This document shows positions 18,479 through 28,193 of a stretch of DNA of 64,000 nucleotides, one piece after another. This DNA is from Bacteroides intestinalis DSM 17393. Lineage in GTDB: Bacteria; Bacteroidota; Bacteroidia; Bacteroidales; Bacteroidaceae. Position 1 is the stretch's first letter. Every line of letters starts with the position of its first letter. A program made the position numbers and the translations under genes. The stretch spans positions 62,001-126,000 of the forward strand of contig NZ_ABJL02000008.1 in the NCBI RefSeq assembly GCF_000172175.1, given 5' to 3'. The notes beneath the pieces were generated by a model. That model worked only from the letters and a program-made list of their open reading frames with translations, ran no database searches and was not told where the DNA came from.

Positions 18479-21400
18479 TTAAACTGTCTCGACTATATAA
18501 AAAATGGATACCTGATAATTCGGGAATATAACGTCCGGACACATCAACAGAATCAGATTGCCCACATATGTTATGGATAAATCATCAATCTTTCCATAAG
18601 TACTTCCACTTACCTTACCATATCTTTGTAGACCGGTAATGTTTCCATTATAATCATAACCGATCACATTCTCTGAGAATTTTTTTCCTGTAGAAGGAGT
18701 GATACTTGTCCCTTCGCCATAAATAGCATTTCTCATGCGACTCATATTATCATAAGTAAACTTATAACCACGTATACCGTCTTCCCCACTCTTCCAAGTC
18801 ATACTTCCAATATTGCCATTATAACATTGACTTCCACTCCCTGTGTTATAATAAAGATTTTGTTCGAAAAGTCTTCCGTTGATTTGGGTCAACCAATTAC
18901 GTATATTATATTCATAAGTCAGCTTATGTCCTGAAGTGCCATGATGTGTTTTGGTTTTTAATCTCCCTAACTTATCATAGGTATTGATAGCAAGCTTTAC
19001 TTCACTATTCTCATTTAATTTGTGTCTTACTTCTTGCAGGCGTTCTGCATGATCATAAACATAAGTATATAATTCTGTTGCATTTATTGCTGTATGTGTA
19101 TGACTTGCTGTTAATGGTTTATCAGTAAAGGAATAAGTAATATTATCCACTTCATATTCATTCATATGATTGCTTGAGACCTTTTTTGTCATTCTGCCTT
19201 TGACATCGTAATAATTAGCGGAATATAGTTTCTTACCATCTTCCAAAATAGTAACGACATTACCGGTTAGATAGCCTTTGGCATTGCTGCCCATTGAGAA
19301 ATGTGGTACACCGGAAAATCCTGTTAATGAACAAAACTTATAATCGTCGTAATAATTCACAATATGTATTTCTTTGACCTTATCAATCGGTATAAATGTA
19401 GAATAATATCCACTTCCCCCCAAACCTGTATTGCTATTTTCTCTGTAGCAAGTTACTACTACATCGGGAATTAAATTTAGCCGGTCTATTTCCATACAAA
19501 TGCCTTGTATTGTAAGACGATTCAACCTATCATACAAATAGAAAGTCCATTCGTTTTGTAACCGTTGATTGCCATCTTGCGAGAATATGAGTCTGTCCAA
19601 CTTATCATATACATATTTAATAGCTTCTGCTCCCGGCATCTTTTTCTCTATGCACAATTGTCTTCCCATATATTTATATTGGAAAGCATACATATTCAGA
19701 TTGGCATTTGTCTGATACATCGGTTGAAGAACGTATCGTAAATTATCAAGTCCATCATACACATAATATGTATCAAGAATTTGACTTCCTGAGATTTGTC
19801 GTGTTAATATGGTATGTCCCGACTTATCTGTAAAAGTATACTCAACGTTATTATCTTCATCAGTACTTTTGGTTACATATAACTGTCCTGCGGCGTAATA
19901 CTGATTGCTGGACACCAAAGTTCCGTTGTCATTAACCATGTAATTAAGACAGTTCAATGGAGAAGAAGTGGTGTTTGTCATATATTCAATGTGTACAGGG
20001 TGATTATTCCAATCTTCCCCTGCTCCGTATTGATTGACTATTTTATTCAAAGGAGAAGCTTCGTATTCTGTCTTTGTATAAGGATGTGTATCTCCATAAT
20101 CAGCTACAGCTTGAGCTTTAACAGAAGCAGATGGCATATATGTACTGGTAGCAGACTCAACGGGTAACCATGTATATGTTTTCCTATTTGCAGCATCATA
20201 TTCTTGTAAAGTGATTAAATGAGTTTGGAATGGAGTGATTTTACATTCCACTGTCTGGTATGGGCGACCTAAACCATCATAATAACTATATACTTCCATA
20301 TATTTATTTCCTTCCTCATTCATCATAGTACGAGTTTTGAAGAAATTTTGTGATGTTCCATTATGGGATAACTGATATTGAAATGACATGATTGTTTTTC
20401 TGTTTAAATCTAATATCTCAGAAACTCTGCCTATAGCATCATACTCATAGAATGTTTTTAATCCATTGGGTGACCTTACTTCACTAACTCCGTATGATGG
20501 ATTATAAAGCCATGTGGTAACTTCACAATCAGAAAATATATTTTGCAAATTATAGAGTGAAGTACTATTGGGGATATTAGAGCTACACAGAGTATTCAAC
20601 GAACTTTCTCCTAATCGAGACAGTACTTTGGCATATGTAATATTAGTAATTTTTGCAATAATCCGGGAATATTTATATCCCCATAAATAAACAACCGACG
20701 AACTGTCTTGATAGGTTACTTCGACAGGATTCCATTTACTATCATACTTATATGAAACAGTACGTCTTTTGGGTGATATATTGCTTGACTCCGTACTTGA
20801 AAGCAATGTGAATTTAGTAAATGCATTTCCATACTTATTTTCTAAAATGGCTGTTGAACTGCCTGATGTACGTTTATATCTCATTATTGCAGTAAGTACA
20901 TTATAGTCCAAGTGATCTTTATAGAAAGAAGAATCGGCAGCATATTTATATGTCTCCTGAATGTAGTCGGAACGACTGGTATTTGTTTGACAGGTTGATA
21001 TTTGATTACGTTGATTATATGTATAAAGTTTTTCTTTGCTTATTGGTACTGAATTGAAATACTCAGTTTCTGTTTGTTGAGTTAACTGGATGTCATAAGC
21101 AATGTATGGATATAAAGTTATAAAAAAACGTCCATTATATATATATGGATTATAATAAGGATGTGCTTCAATTGAAAGGCAATGATTTACAGGACCAACA
21201 TAATTGTCTATGACTTTTATATTGACTAATTCTTTAGCCTTATTGGCAATGGAGTATTCATTAATTTCTTCTTTTACGAGTTTATTATTTGCATCATATG
21301 TACTTTTCCTGATTAAGCGTCCACTGTAGTTCTCTGGAAAATAGCAAAGTGTAGCATCTGTTTGTGCATCATATCTGCGAAATTGATGGTCTACTATGCT

Positions 21401-22494
21401 ATGTATAGGACAATTATCCAGACCATGACGGATATTATGATCAGTCACAAAGTTAATAGGAATCATCAACAGACCGGAACTTTTATGATTATCCAATTCG
21501 TAAAGATATTTGGTTCTCTCTAAGATTTCTCCTGTATTATTCCTTTGGGTAATAGTTTTTATTCTCACTCCGGCACCAATATGTTCCAAAGTGTCTATAT
21601 CTACATTGAATATTTGTGATTTGTAAGTTAATGTTGCAGCGCTAACATTACGGGCGGTGTAACCTTGATTGGGAACTGTTGACGCTAAAGTAGATGACAT
21701 TACATAATCCCCAGCTTCCAATGTAAATGATTCAACAACATGATATGAATGTTCATCAGTTACATTTTGTGATGTCACATGATTTTAGAATACCTCCTCC
21801 GGTAGAACCAACCTGCCTGATAATTGTTCCTGAACCTTCGACTTGACTCGCTGAATAATCATCAAAACGGACTGTTACATTTATGGTTACAGTTTGTGCA
21901 AATGGAATATTGAAAGTTACAAATGGAGTGGAAAACTCTGCATTATTGTTATTCACCGTATTTAAATATGCCAATTTAGGAGCATACTTTTCTAAATCTT
22001 CTTTTGAAATGACTTTGGCATTAGTAAAAGTATGAGGTTCAAATTCGAATTCTACACTACCTCCCGTCGGGTATGTTATTTTTTTTAGCATATTAGCCGT
22101 TATATATTTACGACTCGCATTCCTGACAGCTGTTTGTGCTGGTAGCTCCTGTCCCTGAATTATAAGTGCGTCTTGATTAATTCCTAATCCTTCAATAGAG
22201 GGTATAAGTGTGTGGCGGTAACCGGTAAGTGAAGATATATTTTCTGCGCCATTGTAAAATCCCCAATAATCCATAGCGAAGGATGTTTTATATGGCAACG
22301 GTTGTTCTCCATTATAAATAAATGAATATGTTTCCCCTTGTACCTTTATTGGGTTGAATAGTGGTTATCTGACATTTCATTAGTTTGTCTCCTGAGCGAG
22401 GGAGATTATAAGATGTGTTCAAGGTTTGACTATAAACACATAAAGGGAATAAGAACCCCACGAGAATAGTACATAATGTCTTTCCCATAGTCAT
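18479..22494 (-). pseudogene. Degenerate RHS/YD-repeat protein gene (internal deletion, frameshifts, truncated 3' end)
   Basis: Three reading pieces make one decayed gene. The 5' piece (22312-22494) has a signal peptide (GKTLCTILVGFLFPLCVYSQ) and the N-terminal LPRSGDKLMK motif. It then jumps, after a frameshift near 22320-22360, to a piece (about 21759-22340) whose frame starts SFIYNGEQPLPYKTSF and DYWGFYNG. In intact Bacteroides RHS proteins those motifs lie hundreds of residues apart, so an internal deletion is likely. A second frameshift near 21776-21790 leads to the 1099-codon body (18479-21778) full of YD repeats (YDAIGRVSEI, YDKLDRLIFS, YDYNGNITGLQRYGK). The RHS core end (DPLAE-type motif) and any C-terminal toxin are missing. 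A functional product is unlikely. Confidence 0.82.
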
Positions 22495-22588
22495 TTGATT
22501 TTTAATAGTTAACGCTCTAAATATACCCAAAAGAAGTGACAAAGAGAATTTATTTGAGTATGAAATGCACAGTTCTGTTCTTTAACAT

Positions 22589-22622
22589 AAAAAAATAGGG
22601 CGAAGCCTCCGCCCCGCCCTAT
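22589..22622 (-). terminator. Rho-independent terminator of the lacI-uxaB operon
   Basis: On the minus strand ATAGGGCG pairs with CGCCCTAT (22615-22622 with 22595-22602) around a 12-nt GC-rich loop and is followed by seven T residues. It lies 26 bp past the uxaB stop codon. Confidence 0.88.
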
Positions 22623-22647
22623 CTCCTTTGTGATACTTGTAGATTAA

Positions 22648-24087
22648 TTAAAGAATTCCCTTTACTGTTTCCAACATTCCTTTTTCCTGAATAGAATCCA
22701 GATTAGCTTTTACAGCAGCGGTAAGTCCCGAGATATTATTTAAATCTTCGCCCCAAATAGAAGTTGCAGCAAGTACGCCTTCGGCTACTTTCTGAGTATC
22801 ATCTGTTGCCCACAGGTCTTTCAGCAATTGCATGATTTCCGGAGCATCGTTCGGGGTGATCTCAGCACCGTCTTCACGAACACCACCTTTATAATATGTG
22901 ATGATAGCGGCCAAACCGAGAACCAGCCCCTTAGGCAATTCACCTTTGCGTTGCAGATAAGTCTTCAAACCAGGCAGGTCACGAGTTTCATATTTCGGGA
23001 AAGAGTTCAGCATAATGCTGGTAACGGCATGGTCAACAAACGGATTGTTGAAACGCTCCAATACATCTTCCGCAAACTTCTTCAACTCATCTTTCGGCAA
23101 GTTCAATGTTTCCATCAACTCATCGAACATTACCTTATTGATGTACTGACCAATAACCGGATGTTGACAAGCATCACGCACAATGTTTACGCCCGACAAG
23201 TAAGCTACCGGAGAAAGAACAGTGTGAGGGCCATTCAGCAACGTTACTTTTCTTTCGTGATACGGTGCTTCAGAAGGAACGAATAATACATTCAGACCAG
23301 CCTTGTCAGCAGGGAATTCTTTGGCAATCTCCTGCGGGGCTTCGATGACCCAGAGGTGGAAGATTTCAGCCTGTACCACCAAATTATCATCATACTGTAA
23401 TTTTTCCTTAATTGCTGCAATATCCTTGCGCGGGAATCCCGGAACAATACGGTCAACAAGCGTAGCGTATACACCACATGCTTCTTCAAACCAAGTCTTG
23501 AATTCATCACCCAATTGCCATAATTCGATATATTGGTAGATGGTTTCTTTCAGCTTATGACCGTTCAGGAAGATAAGTTCGCAAGGGAAGATAATCAGAC
23601 CTTTGCTCTTATCACCGTTGAATGTCTTGAAACGATGATACAGTAGTTGGGTCAGTTTGCCCGGATAAGAAGAAGCCGGAGCGTCAGCCAGTTTGCAGGA
23701 GGGATCGAAAGCGATACCGGCTTCCGTTGTGTTGGAGATTACAAAACGCATTTCCGGTTGCTCAGCCAACTTCATGAATTCATCGTTCTGAGTGTAAGGA
23801 TTCAGTGCACGGCTGATAACGTCGATCATTGTCAGGCTATTGACAGTTTCTCCTTTATCCAATCCTTGCAGGTTTACGTGATAAAGATCATCCTGTGCAT
23901 TCAGCATGTCTACCATACCTTTCTCGATAGGTTGAACTACTACAACACTGCTATTGAAATCAGCCTTTTCGTTCATGTTATAAATGATCCAGTCGATAAA
24001 TGCACGTAAGAAGTTTCCTTCACCGAATTGAATGATACGTTCCGGGCGCTGAGCCTTGGAAGCGGTCTGTTTGTTTAATGCTTTCAT
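22648..24087 (-). CDS. uxaB: Tagaturonate reductase (altronate oxidoreductase)
   Basis: 479 aa from the ATG at 24087 (MKALNKQTASK), close to the length of the E. coli enzyme. An upstream in-frame ATG at 24141 would overlap the lacI gene and adds residues unlike the family, so it was not used. It reduces D-tagaturonate to D-altronate with NADH in galacturonate catabolism. The N-terminal Rossmann part has IIQFGEGNFLRAFIDW and the polyol-dehydrogenase-type C-terminal domain follows. It is encoded 40 bp after lacI on the same strand and ends in a strong terminator. Confidence 0.94.
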   Translation of the reverse strand: MKALNKQTASKAQRPERIIQFGEGNFLRAFIDWIIYNMNEKADFNSSVVVVQPIEKGMVDMLNAQDDLYHVNLQGLDKGETVNSLTMIDVISRALNPYTQNDEFMKLAEQPEMRFVISNTTEAGIAFDPSCKLADAPASSYPGKLTQLLYHRFKTFNGDKSKGLIIFPCELIFLNGHKLKETIYQYIELWQLGDEFKTWFEEACGVYATLVDRIVPGFPRKDIAAIKEKLQYDDNLVVQAEIFHLWVIEAPQEIAKEFPADKAGLNVLFVPSEAPYHERKVTLLNGPHTVLSPVAYLSGVNIVRDACQHPVIGQYINKVMFDELMETLNLPKDELKKFAEDVLERFNNPFVDHAVTSIMLNSFPKYETRDLPGLKTYLQRKGELPKGLVLGLAAIITYYKGGVREDGAEITPNDAPEIMQLLKDLWATDDTQKVAEGVLAATSIWGEDLNNISGLTAAVKANLDSIQEKGMLETVKGIL

Positions 24088-24127
24088 GCTTAAAAAAACG
24101 TTTTTTAAATGATTGATATTATGATGT

Positions 24128-25189
24128 TTATTCAAATTCAAAATAGAAATTGATGTTTTCTTTCATCAGGATGTCGATAGGCATATACTTTACACCGGTC
24201 ACCGGACGTTTGAATACGACATGGTCGCACAGAGCTTTTACACCGCAGTATCCTTGCAGTCCCGGGCGTTGTCCAATGAGATAATTTACTTCACCGGATT
24301 TCAGGTATTCCACGTTTTTGGGCAGAAGGTCATATCCAACCAATCCTTCCAAATGGTGTCCTGTTTCCTGTAGATATCCTGCCACCTGGTAGACACGTGA
24401 GTTAAAAACGGCTCCTAATACTGCCTTGGGATGTGCGGCAAAGAAATCTTCCAATGTCCGGCGGTTGGCTTCATCATCTTCTTTATTCAGTACTACATCG
24501 TGAACCACCAGATTCTCATGTTCCTGTGCAATAAAATTCATGAAACCGTCCATGCGTCGTTGCATCTGTATTTCTGCCGGGCTATTCTTTTTATTATTAA
24601 GAAATAGTATCAGTTCCTGTCCTTCCTTGTACTTGCGCATCAGGATTTTAGCAGCCATATACCCGCTTGTTTGGGAGTCCTGGCCGATGTAGCAGAGTGC
24701 ATGGGTGTCTTCTATATTAAAGTCGACAAATGCGTAAGGTATCTTTTTCCCTTCCAGATAAGATGTCAGCGATATTGTCTCTTCACGGAAATTGGGGGCG
24801 ATCAATACGGCATCCACTATTTCTTTGCGGAGCTTCGCGCAGGCTTTTTCATAAGAAAGCCGGTCGGCATGATGGTAGCACAAAAAGTCCACGCTTACAT
24901 TAAAAGGACGCAACTCTTGTGCGGCACGGTTGATGCCTTCTGCAACGGAATGCCAATAGTCATGTTCCACATAATAAGGTATAATACACAGAACACGGTA
25001 GCGCTTCTTGGCTGCCAGACCAATGGCAAACATATTAGGATGATAGTCTATCTCATCAAGCACTTTTTGAACCTTCTCCCTGCTGGCAACAGAAACATCT
25101 CCCCGATTGTGCAACACGCGATCCACAGTTCCGGCAGAAACACCCGCCATGCGGGCAATGTCTTTAATGGTGTAGTTCTTGTTTTCCAT
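24128..25189 (-). CDS. LacI-family transcriptional regulator of uronate genes
   Basis: 353 aa. The N-terminal LacI helix-turn-helix is YTIKDIARMAGVSAGTVDRV with hinge residues to about 60. A periplasmic-binding-protein-like sensor domain follows (VLCIIPYYVEHDYWHSVAEG, RMDGFMNFI, GYDLLPKNVEYLKSG). It lies between uxaB and uxaC, and its promoter overlaps that of uxaC, so it probably represses both units and responds to a uronate or hexuronate intermediate. The effector is inferred from context only. Confidence 0.93.
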   Translation of the reverse strand: MENKNYTIKDIARMAGVSAGTVDRVLHNRGDVSVASREKVQKVLDEIDYHPNMFAIGLAAKKRYRVLCIIPYYVEHDYWHSVAEGINRAAQELRPFNVSVDFLCYHHADRLSYEKACAKLRKEIVDAVLIAPNFREETISLTSYLEGKKIPYAFVDFNIEDTHALCYIGQDSQTSGYMAAKILMRKYKEGQELILFLNNKKNSPAEIQMQRRMDGFMNFIAQEHENLVVHDVVLNKEDDEANRRTLEDFFAAHPKAVLGAVFNSRVYQVAGYLQETGHHLEGLVGYDLLPKNVEYLKSGEVNYLIGQRPGLQGYCGVKALCDHVVFKRPVTGVKYMPIDILMKENINFYFEFE

Positions 25190-25261
25190 ATTCTTTGTTT
25201 CATTCGTTTTAAGGCACTAAAGGTTCAATGTCTAAAACTTAAATATTATAAATATTTGCGG

Positions 25262-25290
25262 CAAAGATACGAATTATTTTGTTTCTCCAA
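25262..25290 (-). promoter_or_regulatory. Minus-strand promoter for lacI-uxaB
   Basis: The -7 box TATCTTTG (minus strand, 25262-25269) fits TAnnTTTG. CTTG on the minus strand at 25287-25290 is in -33 position (17-nt spacing). It is interleaved with the uxaC promoter on the other strand. Confidence 0.65.
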
Positions 25291-25308
25291 GTAAATTTTC
25301 TACTTTTG
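25278..25308 (+). promoter_or_regulatory. Plus-strand promoter for uxaC
   Basis: TTTG at 25278-25281, a 19-nt spacer, and TACTTTTG at 25301-25308 give a near-ideal Bacteroides promoter. It leaves a leader of about 110 nt before uxaC. The overlap with the divergent lacI promoter would let one operator control both. Confidence 0.8.
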
Positions 25309-25426
25309 TGTTCGATAACGGTTAATAAAAGCAAAAACCAATATCTTGCCTATTAGCTTTACAATCAATACTATATAGGTATAGAAAAGAGAAAGTAATA
25401 TTTTTATATACTAAAAACACAGTAGA

Positions 25427-26833
25427 ATGAAAAAATTTATGGATGAAAACTTCCTGTTGCAGACAGAAACCGCACAGAAGTTGTATCATGAACATGCGGC
25501 CAAGATGCCGATTATCGATTATCACTGTCACTTAATCCCTAAAATGGTAGCAGACGACTATCAGTTTAAGTCATTGACTGAAATCTGGTTGGGCGGCGAC
25601 CATTACAAATGGCGTGCTATGCGTACCAATGGTGTAGACGAACGTTTCTGCACAGGTAAGGATACTTCCGACTGGGAAAAATTTGAAAAGTGGGCTGAAA
25701 CCGTTCCTTATACTTTCCGTAATCCTTTGTATCACTGGACACACCTGGAGTTGAAGACAGCGTTCGGTATCGATAAGATCCTGAGCCCGAAGACTGCCCG
25801 TGAGATTTATGACGAGTGTAATGAGAAGCTGGCTCAACCGGAATACTCTGCTCGTGGCATGATGCGCCGTTATCATGTGGAAGCTGTTTGTACTACGGAT
25901 GATCCTATTGATTCTCTGGAATATCATATTCAAACACGCGAAAGTGGTTTTGAAATCAAGATGTTGCCGACATGGCGTCCTGACAAGGCAATGGCTGTAG
26001 AAGTTCCTGCTGACTTCCGTGCATACGTTGAGAAACTGGCTGAAGTAAGCGGTGTTGCTATCTCTAATTTCGATGATATGATAGCTGCCTTGCGCAAGCG
26101 TCATGACTTCTTTGCTGAACAAGGTTGTAAATTGTCCGACCACGGTATTGAAGAATTCTATGCAGAAGACTATACAGATGCTGAAATCAAAGCTATATTT
26201 AATAAGGTATATGGTGGAACGGAACTGGCTAAGGAAGAAATCCTGAAATTCAAATCAGCTATGCTGGTTATCTTCGGTGAAATGGACTGGGAAAAAGGCT
26301 GGACACAACAATTCCACTATGGCGCTATCCGTAACAATAACAGTAAGATGTTCAAGTTGCTTGGTGCTGATACCGGTTTCGATTCTATCGGTGAATTTAC
26401 TACTGCTAAGGCAATGTCTAAATTCCTCGACCGCTTGAATTCCAAAGGCAAGTTGACGAAGACTATTCTTTATAACCTCAATCCGTGCGCTAATGAAGTT
26501 ATTGCCACTATGTTGGGCAACTTCCAGGATGGCACGATTCCGGGTAAGATACAGTTTGGTTCCGGCTGGTGGTTCCTCGATCAGAAAGACGGTATGGAGA
26601 AACAGATGAATGCTCTTTCCGTACTGGGTCTGTTGAGCCGTTTCGTAGGTATGTTGACGGACTCTCGTTCATTCCTCTCCTATCCGCGTCATGAATATTT
26701 CCGCCGTACATTGTGTAATCTTGTTGGCCGTGATATTGAAAATGGTGAAATTCCGGCTTCTGAAATGGACCGCGTGAACCAGATGATTGAAGATATCAGC
26801 TACTATAATGCAAAGAATTTCTTCAAGTTCTAA
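25427..26833 (+). CDS. uxaC: Glucuronate/galacturonate isomerase
   Basis: 468 aa, the normal family length. It isomerises D-galacturonate to D-tagaturonate and D-glucuronate to D-fructuronate, the step before UxaB. It is an amidohydrolase-fold protein with the N-terminal metal-site motif IDYHCHLIP, and later FGEMDWEKGWTQQFHYGAIR and a C-terminal LTDSRSFLSYPRHEYFRR. It is transcribed divergently from lacI-uxaB and ends in a clear terminator. UxaA (altronate dehydratase) is not in the window. Confidence 0.96.
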   Translation: MKKFMDENFLLQTETAQKLYHEHAAKMPIIDYHCHLIPKMVADDYQFKSLTEIWLGGDHYKWRAMRTNGVDERFCTGKDTSDWEKFEKWAETVPYTFRNPLYHWTHLELKTAFGIDKILSPKTAREIYDECNEKLAQPEYSARGMMRRYHVEAVCTTDDPIDSLEYHIQTRESGFEIKMLPTWRPDKAMAVEVPADFRAYVEKLAEVSGVAISNFDDMIAALRKRHDFFAEQGCKLSDHGIEEFYAEDYTDAEIKAIFNKVYGGTELAKEEILKFKSAMLVIFGEMDWEKGWTQQFHYGAIRNNNSKMFKLLGADTGFDSIGEFTTAKAMSKFLDRLNSKGKLTKTILYNLNPCANEVIATMLGNFQDGTIPGKIQFGSGWWFLDQKDGMEKQMNALSVLGLLSRFVGMLTDSRSFLSYPRHEYFRRTLCNLVGRDIENGEIPASEMDRVNQMIEDISYYNAKNFFKF

Positions 26834-26861
26834 GAGAAGAATTACTTTTTACCCATAGCAA

Positions 26862-26898
26862 GGAGTGCATCAAAGTTATATTGATGCGCTCCTTTTCT
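26862..26898 (+). terminator. Rho-independent terminator of uxaC
   Basis: GGAGTGCATCAA (26862-26873) pairs with TTGATGCGCTCC (26881-26892), one G-T step, 7-nt loop, followed by TTTTCTTTT. Confidence 0.9.
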
Positions 26899-26936
26899 TT
26901 TATACGCAGCCATCGCTTCTTTAAAGAATAGTGTTG

Positions 26937-26954
26937 CTTACACCCGGGTGTAAG
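26937..26954. repeat. Perfect 18-bp palindrome
   Basis: CTTACACCCGGGTGTAAG is fully self-complementary. It lies about 110 bp upstream of the -7 box at 27063 and could be an operator for the wza-wzc transcript or an unrelated protein-binding site. Confidence 0.8.
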
Positions 26955-27062
26955 TAGCATTATCTTTTAATAATAACTGATATATCCTTTAGACTTACAT
27001 GAGATATTATATATACGAGAGAGAATTTTTTCCGATGTTATTGGCTTTTATAAATTATTCAT

Positions 27063-27070
27063 TAACTTTG
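27063..27070 (+). promoter_or_regulatory. Candidate -7 box (TAACTTTG) for the second wza-wzc operon
   Basis: TAACTTTG fits TAnnTTTG, and TTG of ATTGG (27041-27043) sits 19 nt upstream. It implies a leader of about 290 nt before the first gene. Confidence 0.6.
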
Positions 27071-27149
27071 CGACATCTTTAGGGTTATTCTGATATACTC
27101 CTAAGGCGTTACATATTAAATAGTTAGAAGCGTTTACCATATTATTCTT

Positions 27150-27358
27150 GTCAAAGGAAATCGCCAATTTCAAAAAGACACGAGAATAATAGGCAACAAA
27201 ACGCTCATACTCACTGTATATCTAAATGTATAGTAGGGCGTGGGCTGTTGCCTCATTATCTGTGTCTTGGGTGTTTGGCGATACCTCTTTGACAGATAAT
27301 GGCAACAGTTCCCACGCTTTCATTTTATTTATAGGTGTCGTATGGGACTTTCGACACC
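27150..27358 (+). promoter_or_regulatory. Structured leader with three mutually pairing arms (candidate attenuator/antiterminator)
   Basis: Arm 1 (27150-27203) and arm 2 (27239-27293) are imperfect reverse complements over about 54 nt. The GATAAT..GGCAAC core of arm 1 recurs in arm 3 (27291-27316), which pairs with the first half of arm 2. Arm 2 can therefore pair with arm 1 or with arm 3, not both. A further hairpin (GGTGTCG 27334-27340 with CGACACC 27352-27358) ends 8-11 nt before the start codons. The layout resembles an attenuation control; many Bacteroides capsule operons are controlled by antitermination in the leader (UpxY proteins), but no upxY gene is present here. Confidence 0.65.
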
Positions 27359-27369
27359 GGATATACATG

Positions 27370-28161
27370 ATGAGAAATACTATATCTGCCTTATGTGCGG
27401 CAACTTTTCTGTGCCTGCTCTGTTCTTCCTGTTCATCAAGCAGGCAAGTATCCTATTTGCAAAAGCTGAATGAGGAATTCCGGGACACTCTTATAGAATA
27501 TGATGCCCACATCATGCCTAAAGATTTGCTTACCATCTCCGTCAGTTGTTCTGAACCGGAAGCCGCCTTGCCTTTCAATTTAGTGGTACCTGCTTCACAA
27601 ACCGGAATTAATTCCACTAATTTAGTTTCACAACCTACCCTGCAAAACTATCTGGTGAATAATCAGGGGGAAATAGTTTTTCCTGTGCTCGGCACTTTGA
27701 AAGTAGGCGGAATGACTACTCAGGAAACCTCTGAACTGATTGTGGGGAAACTGGAACGTTACTTGAAAGAGCGTCCCATCGTGACTGTCCGGTTGGTAAA
27801 CTATAAGATTTCCGTAATTGGAGAAGTAAGCCGCCCGGGAGTCTATACCGTAAATAACGAACAGGTGAATGTTTTTGAAGCTGTAGCAATGGCGGGTGAT
27901 CTGACCATATACGGGAAGCGTGATAATGTACGCATTATCCGCACTGTAGACGGCAAACAAAATCTTGTCACCATCAACCTGAATGATGAAAACATTATTT
28001 ATTCCCCCGACTTTTATCTACGGCAGAATGACATCGTTTACGTGGAGCCGAACAAGGCAAAGAAACAGAGTGCCAACATTGGTTCTTCCACCAATCTTCT
28101 GATCTCCATAACCTCTATTCTCATATCCCTGGCGGGGTTAATGGTTAACATTTTACGATAA
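27370..28161 (+). CDS. wza: Polysaccharide export lipoprotein, Wza family (second copy)
   Basis: 264 aa from the ATG at 27370; an adjacent ATG at 27367 is equally possible. An open frame runs upstream to 27226, but it lies within the structured leader and lacks a signal sequence, so it was not used. The lipoprotein signal is CLLCSSCSSS. Export domain (DAHIMPKDLLTISVSC), SLBB-type repeats (VIGEVSRPGVYTVN) and a C-terminal amphipathic helix (LLISITSILISLAGLMVNIL) follow the same plan as the Wza at 15039-15842. It is 32 bp before a Wzc kinase gene. Confidence 0.93.
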   Translation: MRNTISALCAATFLCLLCSSCSSSRQVSYLQKLNEEFRDTLIEYDAHIMPKDLLTISVSCSEPEAALPFNLVVPASQTGINSTNLVSQPTLQNYLVNNQGEIVFPVLGTLKVGGMTTQETSELIVGKLERYLKERPIVTVRLVNYKISVIGEVSRPGVYTVNNEQVNVFEAVAMAGDLTIYGKRDNVRIIRTVDGKQNLVTINLNDENIIYSPDFYLRQNDIVYVEPNKAKKQSANIGSSTNLLISITSILISLAGLMVNILR

Positions 28162-28193
28162 AAAGTATAAATCACTACTAATACAATCTATAT

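Noticed and set aside
18479..21778. Functional RHS toxin protein
   Set aside because: The RHS core end and C-terminal toxin are missing, and the N-terminus is separated by frameshifts.
24088..24141. Longer uxaB start at 24141
   Set aside because: It overlaps the lacI coding region and adds residues not expected in the family; the ATG at 24087 gives the usual length.
27226..27366. N-terminal extension of the second Wza
   Set aside because: The extension covers the structured leader, and the lipoprotein signal starts only at 27370.
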